64,000 nucleotides of DNA from Theristus sp. LFF4_11 (Eukaryota > Nematoda > Chromadorea > Monhysterida > Xyalidae), in the NCBI GenBank assembly GCA_030248135.1, contig JASANC010003645.1, positions 1 to 64,000 of the forward strand. Reading direction: 5' to 3'. The notes under the pieces are model-generated. The model had not been told where the DNA came from and searched no databases. It saw nothing but the letters and a program-made list of their open reading frames with translations. Both the position numbers and the translations under genes were made by a program. Shown piece after piece: positions 1 to 12,800 of the stretch (positions are counted from its first letter, which is position 1; every line of letters starts with the position of its first letter).

Positions 1-3000
1 CACTGACGACACGAGAATGTTGCCATGATGCGGGCCATAGCTTTTTTTGCGCCTACATCGGTCAAATTGGGTCATCGACCACTCAAAATGATCGCATGGG
101 GACAAAGAATTTGTTTTCGGCCATAAAAACTTTTTTGGCCAAAAATAATTATCACTTTTAGCCAAAAAACCGATTTTTAAAGAAAAATAGCCTTGATTTT
201 TTAAATTGTTTTATTTTTTAAAAAAACATAGTTAAGTTACAAAAAAAAACAAAGTAGATAGCGACGTGCTAGAGACGTGTGCGCAACTGAAAAAAATAAA
301 CCGGGCTCAGACTATGACCTGTCTGAGTGCCGCGCACAAAACAATTGAAAACTTTGCTAATTTGCTCATTTTTTAAATGTTCAAAAATCTCCAGAAAACG
401 TCTTATGTAAAATTTTGAAAATCCAAGTGCCCAGCACTAACGTCAGGTTGCTCCCACATTGTTTTAAACCTTAACCAGGTTTAGGCTAGGACTTATGAGA
501 CGGTAGTAACACAAAAACTCAAAATGACACCAAAAAGTGCCCATTTACCGACTTTAAAAAGACTCCAGAAAACATGCCAAGCTTTCTTTTTGTGTCAAAT
601 CTATTCTATCATAAGGCCAACTTGTTGTCTCATTGAAATGACGTCCAACCAAGCTCAGACCAGAACTGTTTCCACTGCCGCTCTATCGAAAATGCTAAAT
701 TTTGTCGAAAACACCCCTTGCACAAAAAAATAAAAAAAATCCAAAAAATATAGACTTTTCAAATAAAAAAAAACAAAGTAAATAGCGACATACTGCGGAC
801 GTGTGCGCAACTGAGAAAAATAAAATCGGGCTCAGACTATGATCTGTGTGAGTGCCGCGCATAAAACAAGTCAAAATTTCACAAAATTCCATTGTTTCCA
901 GGTGTTCCAAAGATCTCAGAAAACGTTTAATGTAAAATTTTGAAAATCCAAGTGCCCAGCACTAACGGCAGGTTGCTCCCACATTGTTTTAAATTTTAAC
1001 CAGCTTCAGAAGAGGACTTATGAGATGGTAGTAACACGGAAACTCAAAATGACACCAAAAAATTCCCATTTACCGACATTAAAAAGACTCCAGAAAACAT
1101 GCCAAGCTTTCTTTTTGTGTCAAATCTATTCTATCATAAAACCAACTTGTTGTCTCATTGAAATGACGTTCAACCAAGCTCAAACTAGGACTGGTTTCAC
1201 TGCCGCTCTGTCGAGAATGGTAAATTTCGTCGAAAATACCCCTCGCACAAAACATATAAAAAATTCAGAAAAATATAGACTCTTCAAATAAAAAAACAAA
1301 GTAGATAGCAATATACTGCGGACGTGTGCGCAACTGAAAAAAATAAAACCGTGCTCAGAGTACAACCTGTGTGAGTGCCGCGCACAAAACATTTCAAAAT
1401 TTTGCAAAATTGCTCATTTTTCAAATGTTGAAAAATCTCCGGAAACCGTCTTATGTAAAATTTTAAAAATCCAAGTGCCCACAACTAACGGCAGGTTGTT
1501 CCCTCATTGTTTTAAACGCTAAACAGGTTTAGACTAGGACTTATGAGACGGTAGCAACACGGAAACTCAAAATGACACCAAAAAGCGCCCATTTACCGAC
1601 TTTAAAAAGACTCCATAAAACAAGCGAAACTTTCTTTTTGTGTCAAATCTATTCTATCATAAAGCAAACTTGTTGTCTCATTTAAATGACGTCCAACCAA
1701 GCTAAGACTAGGACTGGTTTCACTGCTGCTCTGTCGAGATTGCTAAATTTCGTCGAAAATACCCCTCGCACAAAAAAAATAAAAAAATCCAGAAAAATAT
1801 AGACTCTTCAAATAAAAAAACAAAATAGATAGCGATATACTGCGGACGTGTACGCAACTGAAAAAAATAAAACCGGACTCAGACTATGACCTGTGTGAGT
1901 GCCGCGCACAACACATTTCAAAATTTCGCAAAATTCCATTGTTTACAGGTGTTCCAAAGATCTTAGAAAACGTCTAATGTAAAATTTTAAAAATCCAAGT
2001 GCCCAGCACTAACGGCAGGTTGCTCTCCCAGATTGTTTTAAACTCTAACCAGCTTCAGACTAGGACTTATGAGACGGTAGTAACACGAAAACTCAAAATG
2101 ACACCAAAAAGTGCCCATTTACCGACTTTAAAAAGACTCCAGAAAACATGCCAAGCTTTCTTTCTGTGTCAAATCTATTCTATCATAAAGCCAACTTGTT
2201 GTCTCATTGAAATAACGTTTAACCAAGCTCAGACTAGGACTGGTTTCACTACCTCTCTGTCGAGAATGCTAAATTTCGTCAAAAACAAAAAATAAGGACT
2301 GGTGTTCCAAAGATCTTAGAAAACGTCTATTGTGAAAATTTTGAAAATCCAAGTGCCCAGCACTAACGGCACTTTTCTTTAATGCTAAATAGTTGGATTT
2401 TTCAATATCTGTTGAGTTTTGAGTTTTATGGACTCTGTTGCGCACTCGGAAATGAGTAATTTACACAAATTTTGACTTTTTCGTCAGGCACTCACGCTGC
2501 GAATTGTATGGTTTTTTGGTGCCATTTTGAGTTTCCGTGTTACTACTGTCTCATAAGTCCTCGTCTGAGCCTGGTTAAGGTTTAAAACAATGTGGGAGCA
2601 ATCTGCCGTTAGTGCTGGGCACTTGGATTTTTAAAATTTTACATTAGACGTTTTCTAAGACCTTAGGAACACCTGGAAACAAAGGAATTTTGGGAAATTT
2701 TGATTTGTTTTGTGCGCGGCACTCACACAAATTATAGTCTAAGCCCGGTTATATTTTTTTCAGTTGCGCACACGTCCGCAGTATATCGCTATTTACTTTG
2801 TTTTTTTATTTGAAGAGTCTATATTTTTCTGGATTCTTATTAATTTTTTGTGCGAGGGGTATTTTCGACAAAATTTAGCATTCTCAACAGAGCGGCAGTG
2901 AAACCAGTCCTAGTCTGAGCTTGATTAGACGTCATTTCAATGAGACAACAAGTTTGCTTCATGATAGAATAGACTTGACACAAAAAGAAAGCTTGGCATG

Positions 3001-4624
3001 TTTTCTGGAGTCTTTTTAAAGTCGGTAAATGGGCGCTTTTTGGTGTCATTTTGAGTTTCCGTGTTACTACCGTCTCATAAATCTTAGTCTGAAGCTGGTT
3101 AGAGTTTAAAACAATGTGGGAGCAACCTGCCGTTAGTGCTGGGCACTTGGATTTTCAAAATTTTACATTAGACGTTTTCTGAGATCTTTGGAACACCTGG
3201 AAACAATGGAATTTTGTGAAATTTTGATTTGTTTTGTGCGCGGCACTCACACAGATCATAGTCTAAGCCCGATTTTATTTTTTTCAGTTGCGCACACGTC
3301 CGCAGTATATCGCTATCTACTTTGTTTTTTTATTTGAAGAGTCTATATTTTTCTGGATTTTTTTATTTTTTTGTGCGAGGGGTATTTTCGACAAAATTTA
3401 GCATTCTCGACAGAGCGGCAGTGAAACCAGTCCTAGTTTGAGCTTGGTTGAACGTCATTTCAATGAGACAACAAGTTTGCTTCATGATAGAATAGACTTG
3501 ACCCAAAAAGAAAGCTTGGCATGTTTTCTGGAGTCTTTTTAAAGTCGGTAAATGGGCGCTTTTTGGTGTCATTTTGAGTTTCCGTGTTACTACCGTCTCA
3601 TAAATCCTAGTCTAAAGCTGGTTAGAGTTTAAAACAATGTGGGAGCAACCTGCCATTAGTGCTGGGCACTTGGATTTTCAAAATTTTACATTAGACGTTT
3701 TCTGAGATCTTTGGAACACCTGGAAACAATGGAATTTTGTGAAATTTTGATTTGTTTTGTGCGCGGCACTCACACAGATCATAGTCTAAGCCCGATTTTA
3801 TTTTTTTATCAGTTGCGCACACGTCCGCAGTATATCGCTATTTACTTTGTTTTTTTATTTGAAGAGTCTATATTTTTTTTGGATTTTTTTTATTTTTTTG
3901 TGCAAGGGGTGTTTTCGACGAAATTTAGCATTTTCGACAGAGCGGCAGTGGAAACAGTTCTGGTCTGAGCTTGGTTGGACGTCATTTCAATGAGACAACA
4001 AGTTGGCCTTATGATAGAATAGATTTGACACAAAAAGAAAGCTTGGCATGTTTTCTGGAGTCTTTTTAAAGTCGGTAAATGGGCACTTTTTGGTGTCATT
4101 TTGAGTTTTCGTGTTACTACCGTCTCATAAGTCCTAGTCTAAACCTGGTTAAGGTTTAAAACAATGTGGGAGCAACCTGACGTTAGTGCTGGGCACTTGG
4201 ATTTTCAAAATTTTACATAAGACGTTTTCTGGAGATTTTTGAACATTTAAAAAATGAGCAAATTAGCAAAGTTTTCAATTGTTTTGTGCGCGGCACTCAG
4301 ACAGGTCATAGTCTGAGCCCGGTTTATTTTTTTTCAGTTGCGCACACGTCTCTAGCACGTCGCTATCTACTTTGTTTTTTTTGTAACCCAACTATGTTTT
4401 TTTTTAAAATAAAACAATTTAAAAAATCAAGGCTATTTTTCTTTAAAAATCGGTTTTTTGGCCAAAAGTGATAATTATTCTGGGCCAAAAAAGTTTTTAT
4501 GGCCGAAAACAAATTCTTTGTCCCCGTGCGATCATTTTGAGTGGTCGATGACCCAATTTGACCGATGTAGGCGCAAAAAAAGCTATGGCCCGCATCATGG
4601 CAACATTCTCGTGTGGTCAGTGAC
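1..4624. repeat. 4.6-kb imperfect palindrome built from ~523-bp tandem units
   Basis: The first ~2.1 kb is repeated in inverted orientation in the last ~2.1 kb (about 2512-4624), around a spacer of roughly 400 bp. A mark shared by every unit (ATGACACCAAAAA) starts on the plus strand at 524, 1049, 1572 and 2098, and on the minus strand at 4099, 3572, 3049 and about 2525. Mirrored positions always sum to 4621-4623, so the symmetry is exact at unit level. Each arm is therefore three to four direct units of about 523 bp plus a distinct outer segment of about 450 bp. The left end may be cut by the window, because the match still holds at base 1. The layout resembles a foldback-type transposon or an inverted satellite block. 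No transposase is visible. The repeated 69-codon open frames are a by-product of the repeat. Confidence 0.9.
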
Positions 4625-4737
4625 GGGACCCTGGGAGTTTTAAAACACGGCATGAGTCAGTTGAAAATGAGAAGTTTGGGCGATTTATCGGAACCGACGA
4701 GTTCGCAGCGGTCTTTTCTTCCATCAGATCCCTTCCA

Positions 4738-5337
4738 ATGTTCAGTGCTCAGGGGTTCAGTCCGCCGCCTAAAAAGAAACTGACGCCAATTGTTGATTGG
4801 TTGCATAAGAATGTTGTCAGTAATCATTGACTGATCGTATATGGTCCTGACGGAACCAGTCCTGACATGTGGGCGGATACATTATTCGCAGCAAAACATC
4901 GTGATTTTACAGATCATAATCAACAAATTCGGCGACCACTATTGCACGGACTGGGAGAAAGACCGTGGGCATTACAACAAGTGGCCGATGCATTGGGACT
5001 TCCACCAATATGGCCTTCGTGTGCCCGAGATGGAGATCTTGAATGTGAGTGTTTGTAAGCGTTTTGTTACAAACGAACGGAAAGGACATGTTAGTGAAGT
5101 GTGGCCAATGGAGATTTGAGTGTGATGTGTGTCTGTGTCTGTTTTGTAAACTTGAACGCGTACATTGACGTTTATGGACGCTGCTCTGTATAAATGCATC
5201 GATTAAATGACGAAATGACGAAATAGTCAACTTTGAACAACCAATACTGGAAATTTTTGAACAATAACTTCAATTAGAAAAGCCACTTTTTTCAGGACGA
5301 ACTTATCGAAGCGGCAAAAGAACGTGGTACCCGTTAG
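4738..5337 (+). CDS. small three-exon gene, 83-aa protein of unknown family
   Basis: Exons 4738-4815, 4913-5044 and 5296-5337 join in phase 0 with good splice sites (GTCAGT/TTACAG and GTGAGT/TTTTTTCAG). They give an 83-residue protein rich in Trp, Tyr and charged residues, for example WEKDRGHYNKWPMHWDFHQY in exon 2, ending DELIEAAKERGTR and TAG. A TTTTCTTCCATCAG site lies 10 bases before the ATG and could be a trans-splice acceptor, which favours this start. I do not recognise the family. The size and composition would suit a small accessory mitochondrial or ribosome-associated protein, but that is a guess. There is no obvious signal peptide or membrane segment. It starts only about 110 bp beyond the end of the large palindrome. 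Confidence 0.6.
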
Positions 5338-6982
5338 ATGTTTTTTTGAATTGGCAGTCGTTTGATGTCGACTTTCTGATGTTAAACTTTTTTGTGTTTC
5401 TGTACATATAAAAACAGTTTCAGTGGTGATTTTAGAAAGTCCTTGTGAAGTTCAGATTCAAATGCTCTTCAAATGTTGAAATACATACAGTACCTACCTA
5501 TTATGTAGCTTTATACTTTGGTGCACTCTACCGTTCGATGACAGTAAGTGGTGCTTCTGCCATTCTTTGTCATTTCTCATGGCGAATGTATTTCGTATTG
5601 TATTTTGCCCTTTTTTTGTTCGATCTAAGCATCTAAAAAAACATGAAAAATCAATTTCAGAAATAGCAAGCATATAACTGGTGCCAAATTATTGCTATTG
5701 ACAAATAAAACAGTGACCTGAAATCAAAACCTGTATCTACATTGAAAAGTTAGCGAAGAAACCGCCGATTACTTGAAAAGTTCAAATAACAAATTCAGTA
5801 TTTTTTTACAAAAAAATTCAACCGACGGACGCCATGCCGTTCTTTTTTGGTGGCAGCGCTTTTCACGAGCTTCATGAGTTGACGCATCTTCTTCAACTTT
5901 GCCGTGTCCACTTGTACTTCCACTTTCCGTTGTACTGGCGGCTCAATTTTATTTGTTCAACAACCCAGTTCAAAGCTATTTTAGTTGCCGCTGCGTTTGC
6001 AATTCAAGGTCACAAACACCGTTTTGAAACACTTTGGAACGTCATCAACGATCTGAACACATTTTCAGTTTGGTCATGAGCGTTTCAACGTCATCAACGT
6101 TTCAACGTCATCAACGTTTCAACGTCATCATTCAACGTCTTGCACATTGCATATTTGTACTCCATAGTTCATAGTATTCACTCTCGATGGCAGACCTTTC
6201 AAATGATTTCTTCGAAACTTCTCATTTTCACCACATTCATTGAACAAAATTCTGCCTACTTTTACCACAAACCACGAACAAAGTCCACCTGTAGTTGGTT
6301 TGCTAGATAACGCATCAATTCTGTTGTTAGCTGTGAAACCTCGTGGCTCATGGGGTCCTCACTGTCTCACTGTCTTGGGCTTGTGCAGTTTTCCGTTATG
6401 GGAATGAGACCATCTGGCGTGAAAATTCGCGAAATCTATTTCATATTTATATTTCAATCGTTGATAATGCGGTTGTAATGCAGAATATGGTCAGGTTGTA
6501 ATCACAAATACCGCATATCGTGAGGAACTTTTTATTGTCGTACCACCGAACCATGACCGTTTGAGCCACATAATAAAATATTAGTTAGTGCAAATAAACA
6601 AGCATAATCAGTTGAAAACAAAAAATTCATGCGCACTTTCAAATTCGCATTTCTTGCAGCAACTATGTGTTATATCTACTGTGGTCGATATGGCATACTG
6701 TAACCTGAATAAGACATGAAAAAAGCTTCGACCGCAGGTGTTTGTGCATGAAAAGTAGCTGGATTGAATGAGAGACGTGAGCATCAAGGGAGGAGGAAGT
6801 GGAAATTTGGCTAAAACGCACAGTAAAAGGACAGTACTTTCAAAACACGATCGAATAAATTATAAAACCACACAAACACAAAATCGTGCAAATTATCTTG
6901 TTGAAAATGACAAATCTAACATCATGGACTGTCGTAACTTTCAAACAATCGTTCCAGCAGGCAAATTTGCTAATTTTCACGG
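5338..6982. other. intergenic, no supported gene
   Basis: AT-rich sequence between the small 83-aa gene and the bHLH gene. The only structure seen is a short direct repeat near 6080-6150, with the 17-base unit CGTTTCAACGTCATCAA present about three times. Short open frames exist on both strands, but none has splice support or a recognisable domain. Confidence 0.5.
6080..6150. repeat. short tandem repeat, 17-bp unit
   Basis: The unit CGTTTCAACGTCATCAA occurs about three times head to tail, followed by a degenerate copy. It is non-coding in context. Confidence 0.7.
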
Positions 6983-8866
6983 TCATGCGAACCCGAAATC
7001 TACGGTCGGCCGTTGCTGTTGACCGTCATCACGGTCACTCTCGGCAAGCCGTTGACTCAGCTGTTGCCTGGTCGTGTGCGCATCGTTGCTCGACACCACC
7101 TTTTTGTTCGAACTTGCCGCATTCGTATTCGCTGCATTGTGTTCAACGTTCGCTTCAATCGCTTCCACGGCCAGAATCTCGTTGTTCAAACTGCTAACAG
7201 AGGAGGCGACGTGGTCGGGGCGCCACACCTTTGCTGCTAACGTGCCTCGGCTCGCGTGTGAGCGACGCTGCACGGACAGCGAATGCGCGTACACGGGCGC
7301 CAGTCCGAACATGTCGTCGTCGTCGTCGGCTGCTACCACTGCTGCAAGCGCACGTAGTCACGTTTACAGGATGGCCGGTTGTGAAACCACACTGGCAGAT
7401 ATGGTTTTCAAGAATGCCGAAGTTTTTCCCAAGCGTGTGTGCAAAAGATATAGAATGGACAGAATAGCACGAAGAACCTATTAATTAAAAACAACACGTG
7501 AAGTTTTTACACACAATTGCGTTTGGGAACGACATGTTTTCTTTCATTCAAATTTCGCGCGCTCGTTGCGCCGTGAAAAAAGCTGCCATGTTTACTAAGC
7601 CACACCGTCGTTCAAATAACGCGCCTTGTGGAAACGGTGATTTAGTTACCTTAGCGTAACGACGATTTGCTGCTCTCCCAAAACACTACTGATGCACGAA
7701 GAATCGTTCATTCAAAGTGCACCGAGTACAGGCACAATGTTCAGCCAGTGCACACCGCCACCAACCAGTGCAGATGGTCTCACCCTGTGCGGGGCACTCC
7801 ACCACCACCCGCTGTCGTGCCTCATCCAACTGCTTGCGTCGTGCCCGTCTCGCAATCGCGTGTCGTGTGTTGCTCTCACATGAGCCGGCGGTGTTCTCGG
7901 CTGCATTCGTGTTCGCCGGGTCGGTTTCGTCAATCAATTCCTGCAGAATACAACAGCAGACTGGGTGAGTTTTTTCTGGTGACAGAGGTCCAGTCATTGT
8001 CTTGAACTTATCTCAAAGATGTTGTCAATGCTATAAACTTCACGCGTCATAAACATCATAAAATGTCATCACACGAGCTAAAAACGCGACAGAGAAAAAA
8101 ATAAGATCGGAGGCTTTCTGGTTTAGTGTTTTGCTTTAGCTTGCCTACAGCAGTAATGTGCACTCATAATTTGGCTACTAATTTGGCCACTTGAGTGGCC
8201 CTGCCCGCACTGCACCCACCTGCAACACACTGATGTATCCGATGGCCAGCCGCAGCGTGTCCACCTTCGACAGTCGCTTCTCGTACGGCAGCGTGGGCAC
8301 CTTCACGCGCAGCAAGTCGAACGCACGATTGATGGACGACATGCGCCTTCGTTCGCGCTGGTTGGCCGCCAGCCGCTGGCGACTGCTCGCCACGCCACCG
8401 CCAGTTTGCGACAGACTCGACTGACTACGCGACAGTTTGCCACCACCGGCACTCTTGGTCGTGGACGGTCTCTTTGGGTGAGCATGGTTGAAGCTGCTGC
8501 TGTTGTTGTGAATGCACGGGGGGGGTGGTAGAGGCGGGTGTGCCCGGGAAAGCGGGGGGGGGGGGTGTGCTGCGGAATGATTGGACCAGTTGGCTGATGC
8601 GGGTGTCCGCCAAAGTAGCTGTTCGTGATCAATGAGTTGTTGACAATGACGCGACTGCTGTCACCGCTGTTGCCTGTTGGTGTTGGTGAGTTCAGCGTGC
8701 ACGTGTCAGACGAATAGCCGGACAATGGATAAGTGGGACTGTTGGTGGGATAATTGGACGCGGACGGATACGGCCCGGAGGACAGCGGTCGCGGTGTGCT
8801 GCCGTTGCTGCTCATTGGGTTCATAACTGCACCGGTCAGTTGTTGCAGGAACACTGGTGAATACAT
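6983..8866 (-). CDS. PTF1A: PTF1A-type bHLH transcription factor
   Basis: Minus-strand exons 8866-8220, 7940-7784 and 7341-6983. The first exon carries a Pro/Ser-rich N-terminus and then a bHLH: basic region [10 protein letters not shown], helix 1 and loop [20 protein letters not shown], helix 2 continuing into exon 2 as ELIDETDP. The loop/helix-2 block is the signature of the PTF1A/Fer1 class (nematode HLH-13). The last exon holds HSLS followed by AKVWRPD, resembling the C-terminal conserved segment of PTF1A. The expected role is a nuclear E-box activator acting with an E-protein partner. Introns are phase 0 and phase 1. A TTTCAG 34 bases before the ATG at 8866 may be a trans-splice site. 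Oddity: exon 1 as read is 647 nt, one base short for phase, and the frame changes across G-tracts at 8518-8525 and 8554-8565. A MITE sits in intron 2. Confidence 0.85.
7367..7608 (+). mobile_element. MITE, TATGGCCGA family, copy 1
   Basis: A diverged copy of the family described at 51552-51818. The 5' end CAGGATGGCCGGTT and the 3' end CATGTTTACTAAGCCACACCG correspond to the family ends. The conserved interior (GAATGGACAGAATAGCACGAAGAA, read in two halves, and TTTCGCGCGCTCGTTG) is in the same order. It lies in the intron between the last two coding exons of the bHLH gene, in the opposite orientation to that gene. Confidence 0.75.
8518..8565 (-). other. homopolymer tracts where the bHLH frame breaks
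   Basis: There are 8 G at 8518-8525 and 12 G at 8554-8565 on the plus strand, read as poly-C coding for proline. Upstream of the 12-base tract the natural protein is in one frame (ending [13 protein letters not shown]). Downstream of the 8-base tract it is in another (starting [17 protein letters not shown]). The segment between reads best in the third frame. One missing or two surplus bases in total would restore phase. Confidence 0.75.
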
Positions 8867-9679
8867 GGGGACTTGAAGTGAAGCAACAGGGCGCACTGGG
8901 CTGAAATATGATTTTGAACTGTGATCAAAATTGCAAGAAGATTTGTTGATGGAACTTGTTGCAGATATCTGGAATATCTTATTGAGTTAAACAATGCAAA
9001 CAAACTGAATATTTTGCTTGCTGATTTAGAACGAAATATTGAGATGAGTTTAAAATCCTACTCATGGCCCATCATTCTTTCTGCTGTCTCCCAGACCCAA
9101 TTCCCGGTAACCATGAACTGCTTATTACGTCACGGCCAATAGGCGGAGCCTCGAACGGTCATTGGTCCAAGAGACTAAATCCGCTACCGTCTACCTTTGT
9201 TTAATTCTTTTACGTTATTGTTCTTATCTCTCAACGTCTAAGTAAAATAAACAAAGTTTCTTTTGCACATATTGTCTGCTGCTACGTGTGCCATAAGCGT
9301 GTCCTTAACTGGGTATAATTTTTGTTGCATCGGAAAAAAGTTTTTGGGAACTGATTACCTCTGCACGTATATATTCCATATTTCTGCGACATTTTACTAC
9401 CTATTATTATGAAGTATCGATGTTTACTTTACGCATTTAAACAATGACACGCACAACCATTTACACAACTTAAACAATGGTACACGGGAAATATAACAGT
9501 TTTTTATCAGCAGTTATTACAAAGAATGGCAGTGAGTCCCCCCGTTGATGTGCCGGACTTCATGGCGTCACAAACAGAAAAAGAATGCGAATTATTATAC
9601 GTGGTTGTTACGAAAAGAACGCTGACAAATAAAATTTAAAAAAATTCTTCGTACTCTTTTTGATACTCAACTACAAATA

Positions 9680-9837
9680 CAGGGTGGCGCATAAGTAGAT
9701 AAGTAGGGTACCACCTTTAATCTTCAGGAGATGTTATTCTTTGAGAAACATCTCCAGAAATTTTTTTTCCAAATCGGTTCATTGGTTGGCGGGATATGGG
9801 CTGTCAAAAGGCGGTACTTTACTTATGCGCCACCCTG
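9680..9837. mobile_element. 158-bp MITE with CAGGGTGGCGCATAAGTA ends, TA target duplication
   Basis: The element begins CAGGGTGGCGCATAAGTA and ends TACTTATGCGCCACCCTG. This is an inverted repeat of about 18 bp with one base offset, flanked on both sides by TA. Size and TA duplication fit a Tc1/mariner-type non-autonomous element. No coding capacity. Confidence 0.88.
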
Positions 9838-12800
9838 TAGATATAACACATTAAAAATTTAATTTGGCATCACAACCATACGGGCTCATTTGCCAAAAAA
9901 ATTGAAGCACAAAGAGTCGTTTTTGAGCCACTGCATCATCGTGATATCAATAAACAACGTTCCTTGAGTCAACAATCAACCGCCCTTAAAATCGTAATTG
10001 ACGTTAAGAACATGACAAATTGATTGACAAATACTGACAAATAAACAAATGACCGAAGCCTTGTAAACATGACGTATTTACCCTTGGAATCAGTCAAAAT
10101 TAATAAGAATGGTAAGGTAATATTGGAGCTGGAGTCTATTGAATCGATAATGAGGACTTCTTCTATTAAGAAGGAATAGCTCTTGAACTCCTAAAAGGCA
10201 CGGAAGAGACAACCATTAACCAAATACAGTCAACATTACCAATTACAATAATTGTCGAATGGTTGAGGTGAATTTTGAGTTGAACATTCAGAGGGACCCA
10301 ACGATCAAGATATCAAATGACAAAAGCGATACGAGCAAACAAACAGAGAAGCAGAAAAGACGCAATAAAAAACATAAACGGTGTCAACGTTTTACGCAAT
10401 ATTATGACAATAAACCGGAAAATACAGGGCGGTCGCGTCGCCATACTCAAAATTGCACCCTAAATAAACAAAAAGGCACGCGGATGCGTGATCGTCTAGA
10501 ATTGCGACATACACCGAATTGGGACGTCAGCATTTCGTGTTTCGGAAGCAGTTAATTAGGGGTTCCATTCGATTACAACAAGAAAGAAAGTGACTTCCTT
10601 TCTGTCGGAAAATTTGCAAAACACAACCAAAGGGCCTGGGATGAACTTTAATTGTTGGGTTCAAATTGGCTGGATTTTGCGCGATTTTGTAGATGAGGCG
10701 CCATGTGCGATCAGACGTCCGGCCATTATCATGTAATGCTATGATTTTATGACATTATCGGTTTGTTTATTTCGGCTCGCTTTTTGTTCTTTGCCGCCAA
10801 AAAGAAATGACAACTACAATGTATCTAGATAAAAAAAGTTTCATTGTTGAGAAGTGATTCGATAAATGCTGGTTAATTGATTCACCTGGCTATGAATGCA
10901 GATAATTTTATACATTCACAAGGTGCTGCGTAGCTGCGCTGCTGCTAGAAACACGTTGTGAATGCATAAAAAGCCGCATAGCTACGGAGCATTATTGCGT
11001 GCGTGAACCCAAGCAATTTGAATCGACTGCAGTACAGTACTGTTATGACAGTAAGTCACTGCACTTCCAGGCCATCAACCGCTTAAATGCAATTCTTCCT
11101 TCTTAGCACCACAAAACAAAGGCAAAAGGTCACGAGACAGCTATACATAATACTACTCCTCTACTTTAAACATGAACAAACCATGAGACCCATGCCAGGT
11201 GATGAGTGGTGTCTTGATTTAACGCTGTGCGTGGAATACGGTAAACTAACGCAAGACATTTTTTTGGAGACGCATGTTTTCTCTATTTTACGTCAGTGTG
11301 TTTGCTCAAGTGCTCAAGTTGTACCCCCAATGCATTGTGTTGATTACGTTTCAGATTCAGACGCGAGCATCGATTTGTATCCACAAGCGTCTGGCTCGTC
11401 ATTTATTTGCTCGTTTCTTTCAAGTATCCAGTTTTCTTGCTGATGAGCTATCCACATTATGATGGATGCGTAACATCTTTTGTTCATTACTCATTCCGAT
11501 AATAAACGGGACGAAACCACAGAAAGCGGTAATAATTTTTCCAAAGTTCATCCGGTTTGTTCGTGGATATAATTAGTTTTAAGCCGAGCACCCCACGTCT
11601 TGGTCACGAAACTTCGCCACTCAATTCGGCGCTGGTGGCGGCAACTTCCTTTGGCAGCGGTAAAAGACTTTAAGCGTGTCTAAAAGTGGCACTTCATATG
11701 ATTTCCGTCCATGCATTATATTGTGAAACTGAAAACAATAGAAAACGACCACAAACTTTCACTGTACATTTTTTATTTCCTCTATTTACAATTTTTGCTC
11801 ATTCGTCAAAGATCTTCAACGTTCGATTACGCAATGCAAAAGAGTCGATCCTCTTCGTTACAATTTTAAAAATTCAATTTTAACACCCATTTGAAACAAT
11901 AATTGTCTCAGACCTCCTGTACAAGATAATCACTCACCAGTAAATTTAAAAATTATTCACCAAATTTAAAAAAGGAATAAAATACCATAAGAGCGCGAAA
12001 GAGGCTGTTTGTGTTTTCACAGAAAATGCGGAAAAAGAACGTTCGGCATCATTCATGACTTGGTATGTACAAAAGTTTACAAAATAGTTCATACAAGTTA
12101 AAATTTCTCCCAATGAATGTAAAGCTGAGCTCACAAGCGTCGCATTTAACTGTTTAGTTCGCGAATTGGAAAATAGTAAAAGATACTAAAAAACGTCTTG
12201 AAGGATACAGCCACTGTTGAAAACACCGTTGTAAACCAAACATGTGCACATAATGTACAGCACAAGTAGATTCGAGCAGGAAAAATTGTAATTTTTTTAA
12301 ACACAATTCGGAGGAAATCCCGAACAACTTGCGGTTTTGGGACAGTTCAATAATTCATATGTACATGAAAAGAACGGGAGCGACGCCAAAAAAAACGGAA
12401 AACGAAAACAAATGTAGAGCAAACGACGAACAAACAAACGCACACAGTTGAAAACAAAAATTGGAACACGAAAGCGCTGCGGCATAGAAGAAAGTCAGTC
12501 GAACAGACAGAAACTTTTTTGGGATAGAGCTTTCCTTACCATACAGTGATAGATAATTAGTGACTGTAAAAGTTACCACCGGGCTTAGAAACTGAACGCA
12601 GAAGTGACTTTAGGACGCAGAAAAAAGTTACAAACAAAATCTTATCCACTAAAAGAAGAAGTCCTTGAATTTACATGTGAACTTGGTTAGTCAGAGAGAT
12701 TGTTGTAATAATTTGAAGCGCTCACAGCGCAATGTACGTGGTTGTTTTTGGCCAAAACTGCCATTCAACCAAAATGGAACACCAATTCAAAACTAACTTT

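Noticed and set aside
524..4099. Repeated ~69-codon frames (MTPKSAHLPTLKRLQ...) as a gene family
   Set aside because: They recur only because the 523-bp unit recurs. They have no splice support, domain or signal, and they extend variably between units.
4830..5058. Frame reading GPDGTSPDMWADTL then LLHGLGERPWALQQ, suggestive of a replication-protein P-loop
   Set aside because: It lacks the GK(S/T) of a P-loop, has a stop just upstream, and overlaps an exon that reads better in another frame with good splice sites.
5795..5947. Minus-strand 50-codon frame rich in Lys/Val/Glu as a coding exon
   Set aside because: No ATG at its start, no acceptor site, and a stop shortly upstream. Probably chance.
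8303..8470. Continuation of the upstream bHLH-gene frame past 8470 as the true C-terminus
   Set aside because: It yields an Arg/Cys/Trp-rich tail and loses the bHLH, which is clearly encoded in another frame of the same bases.
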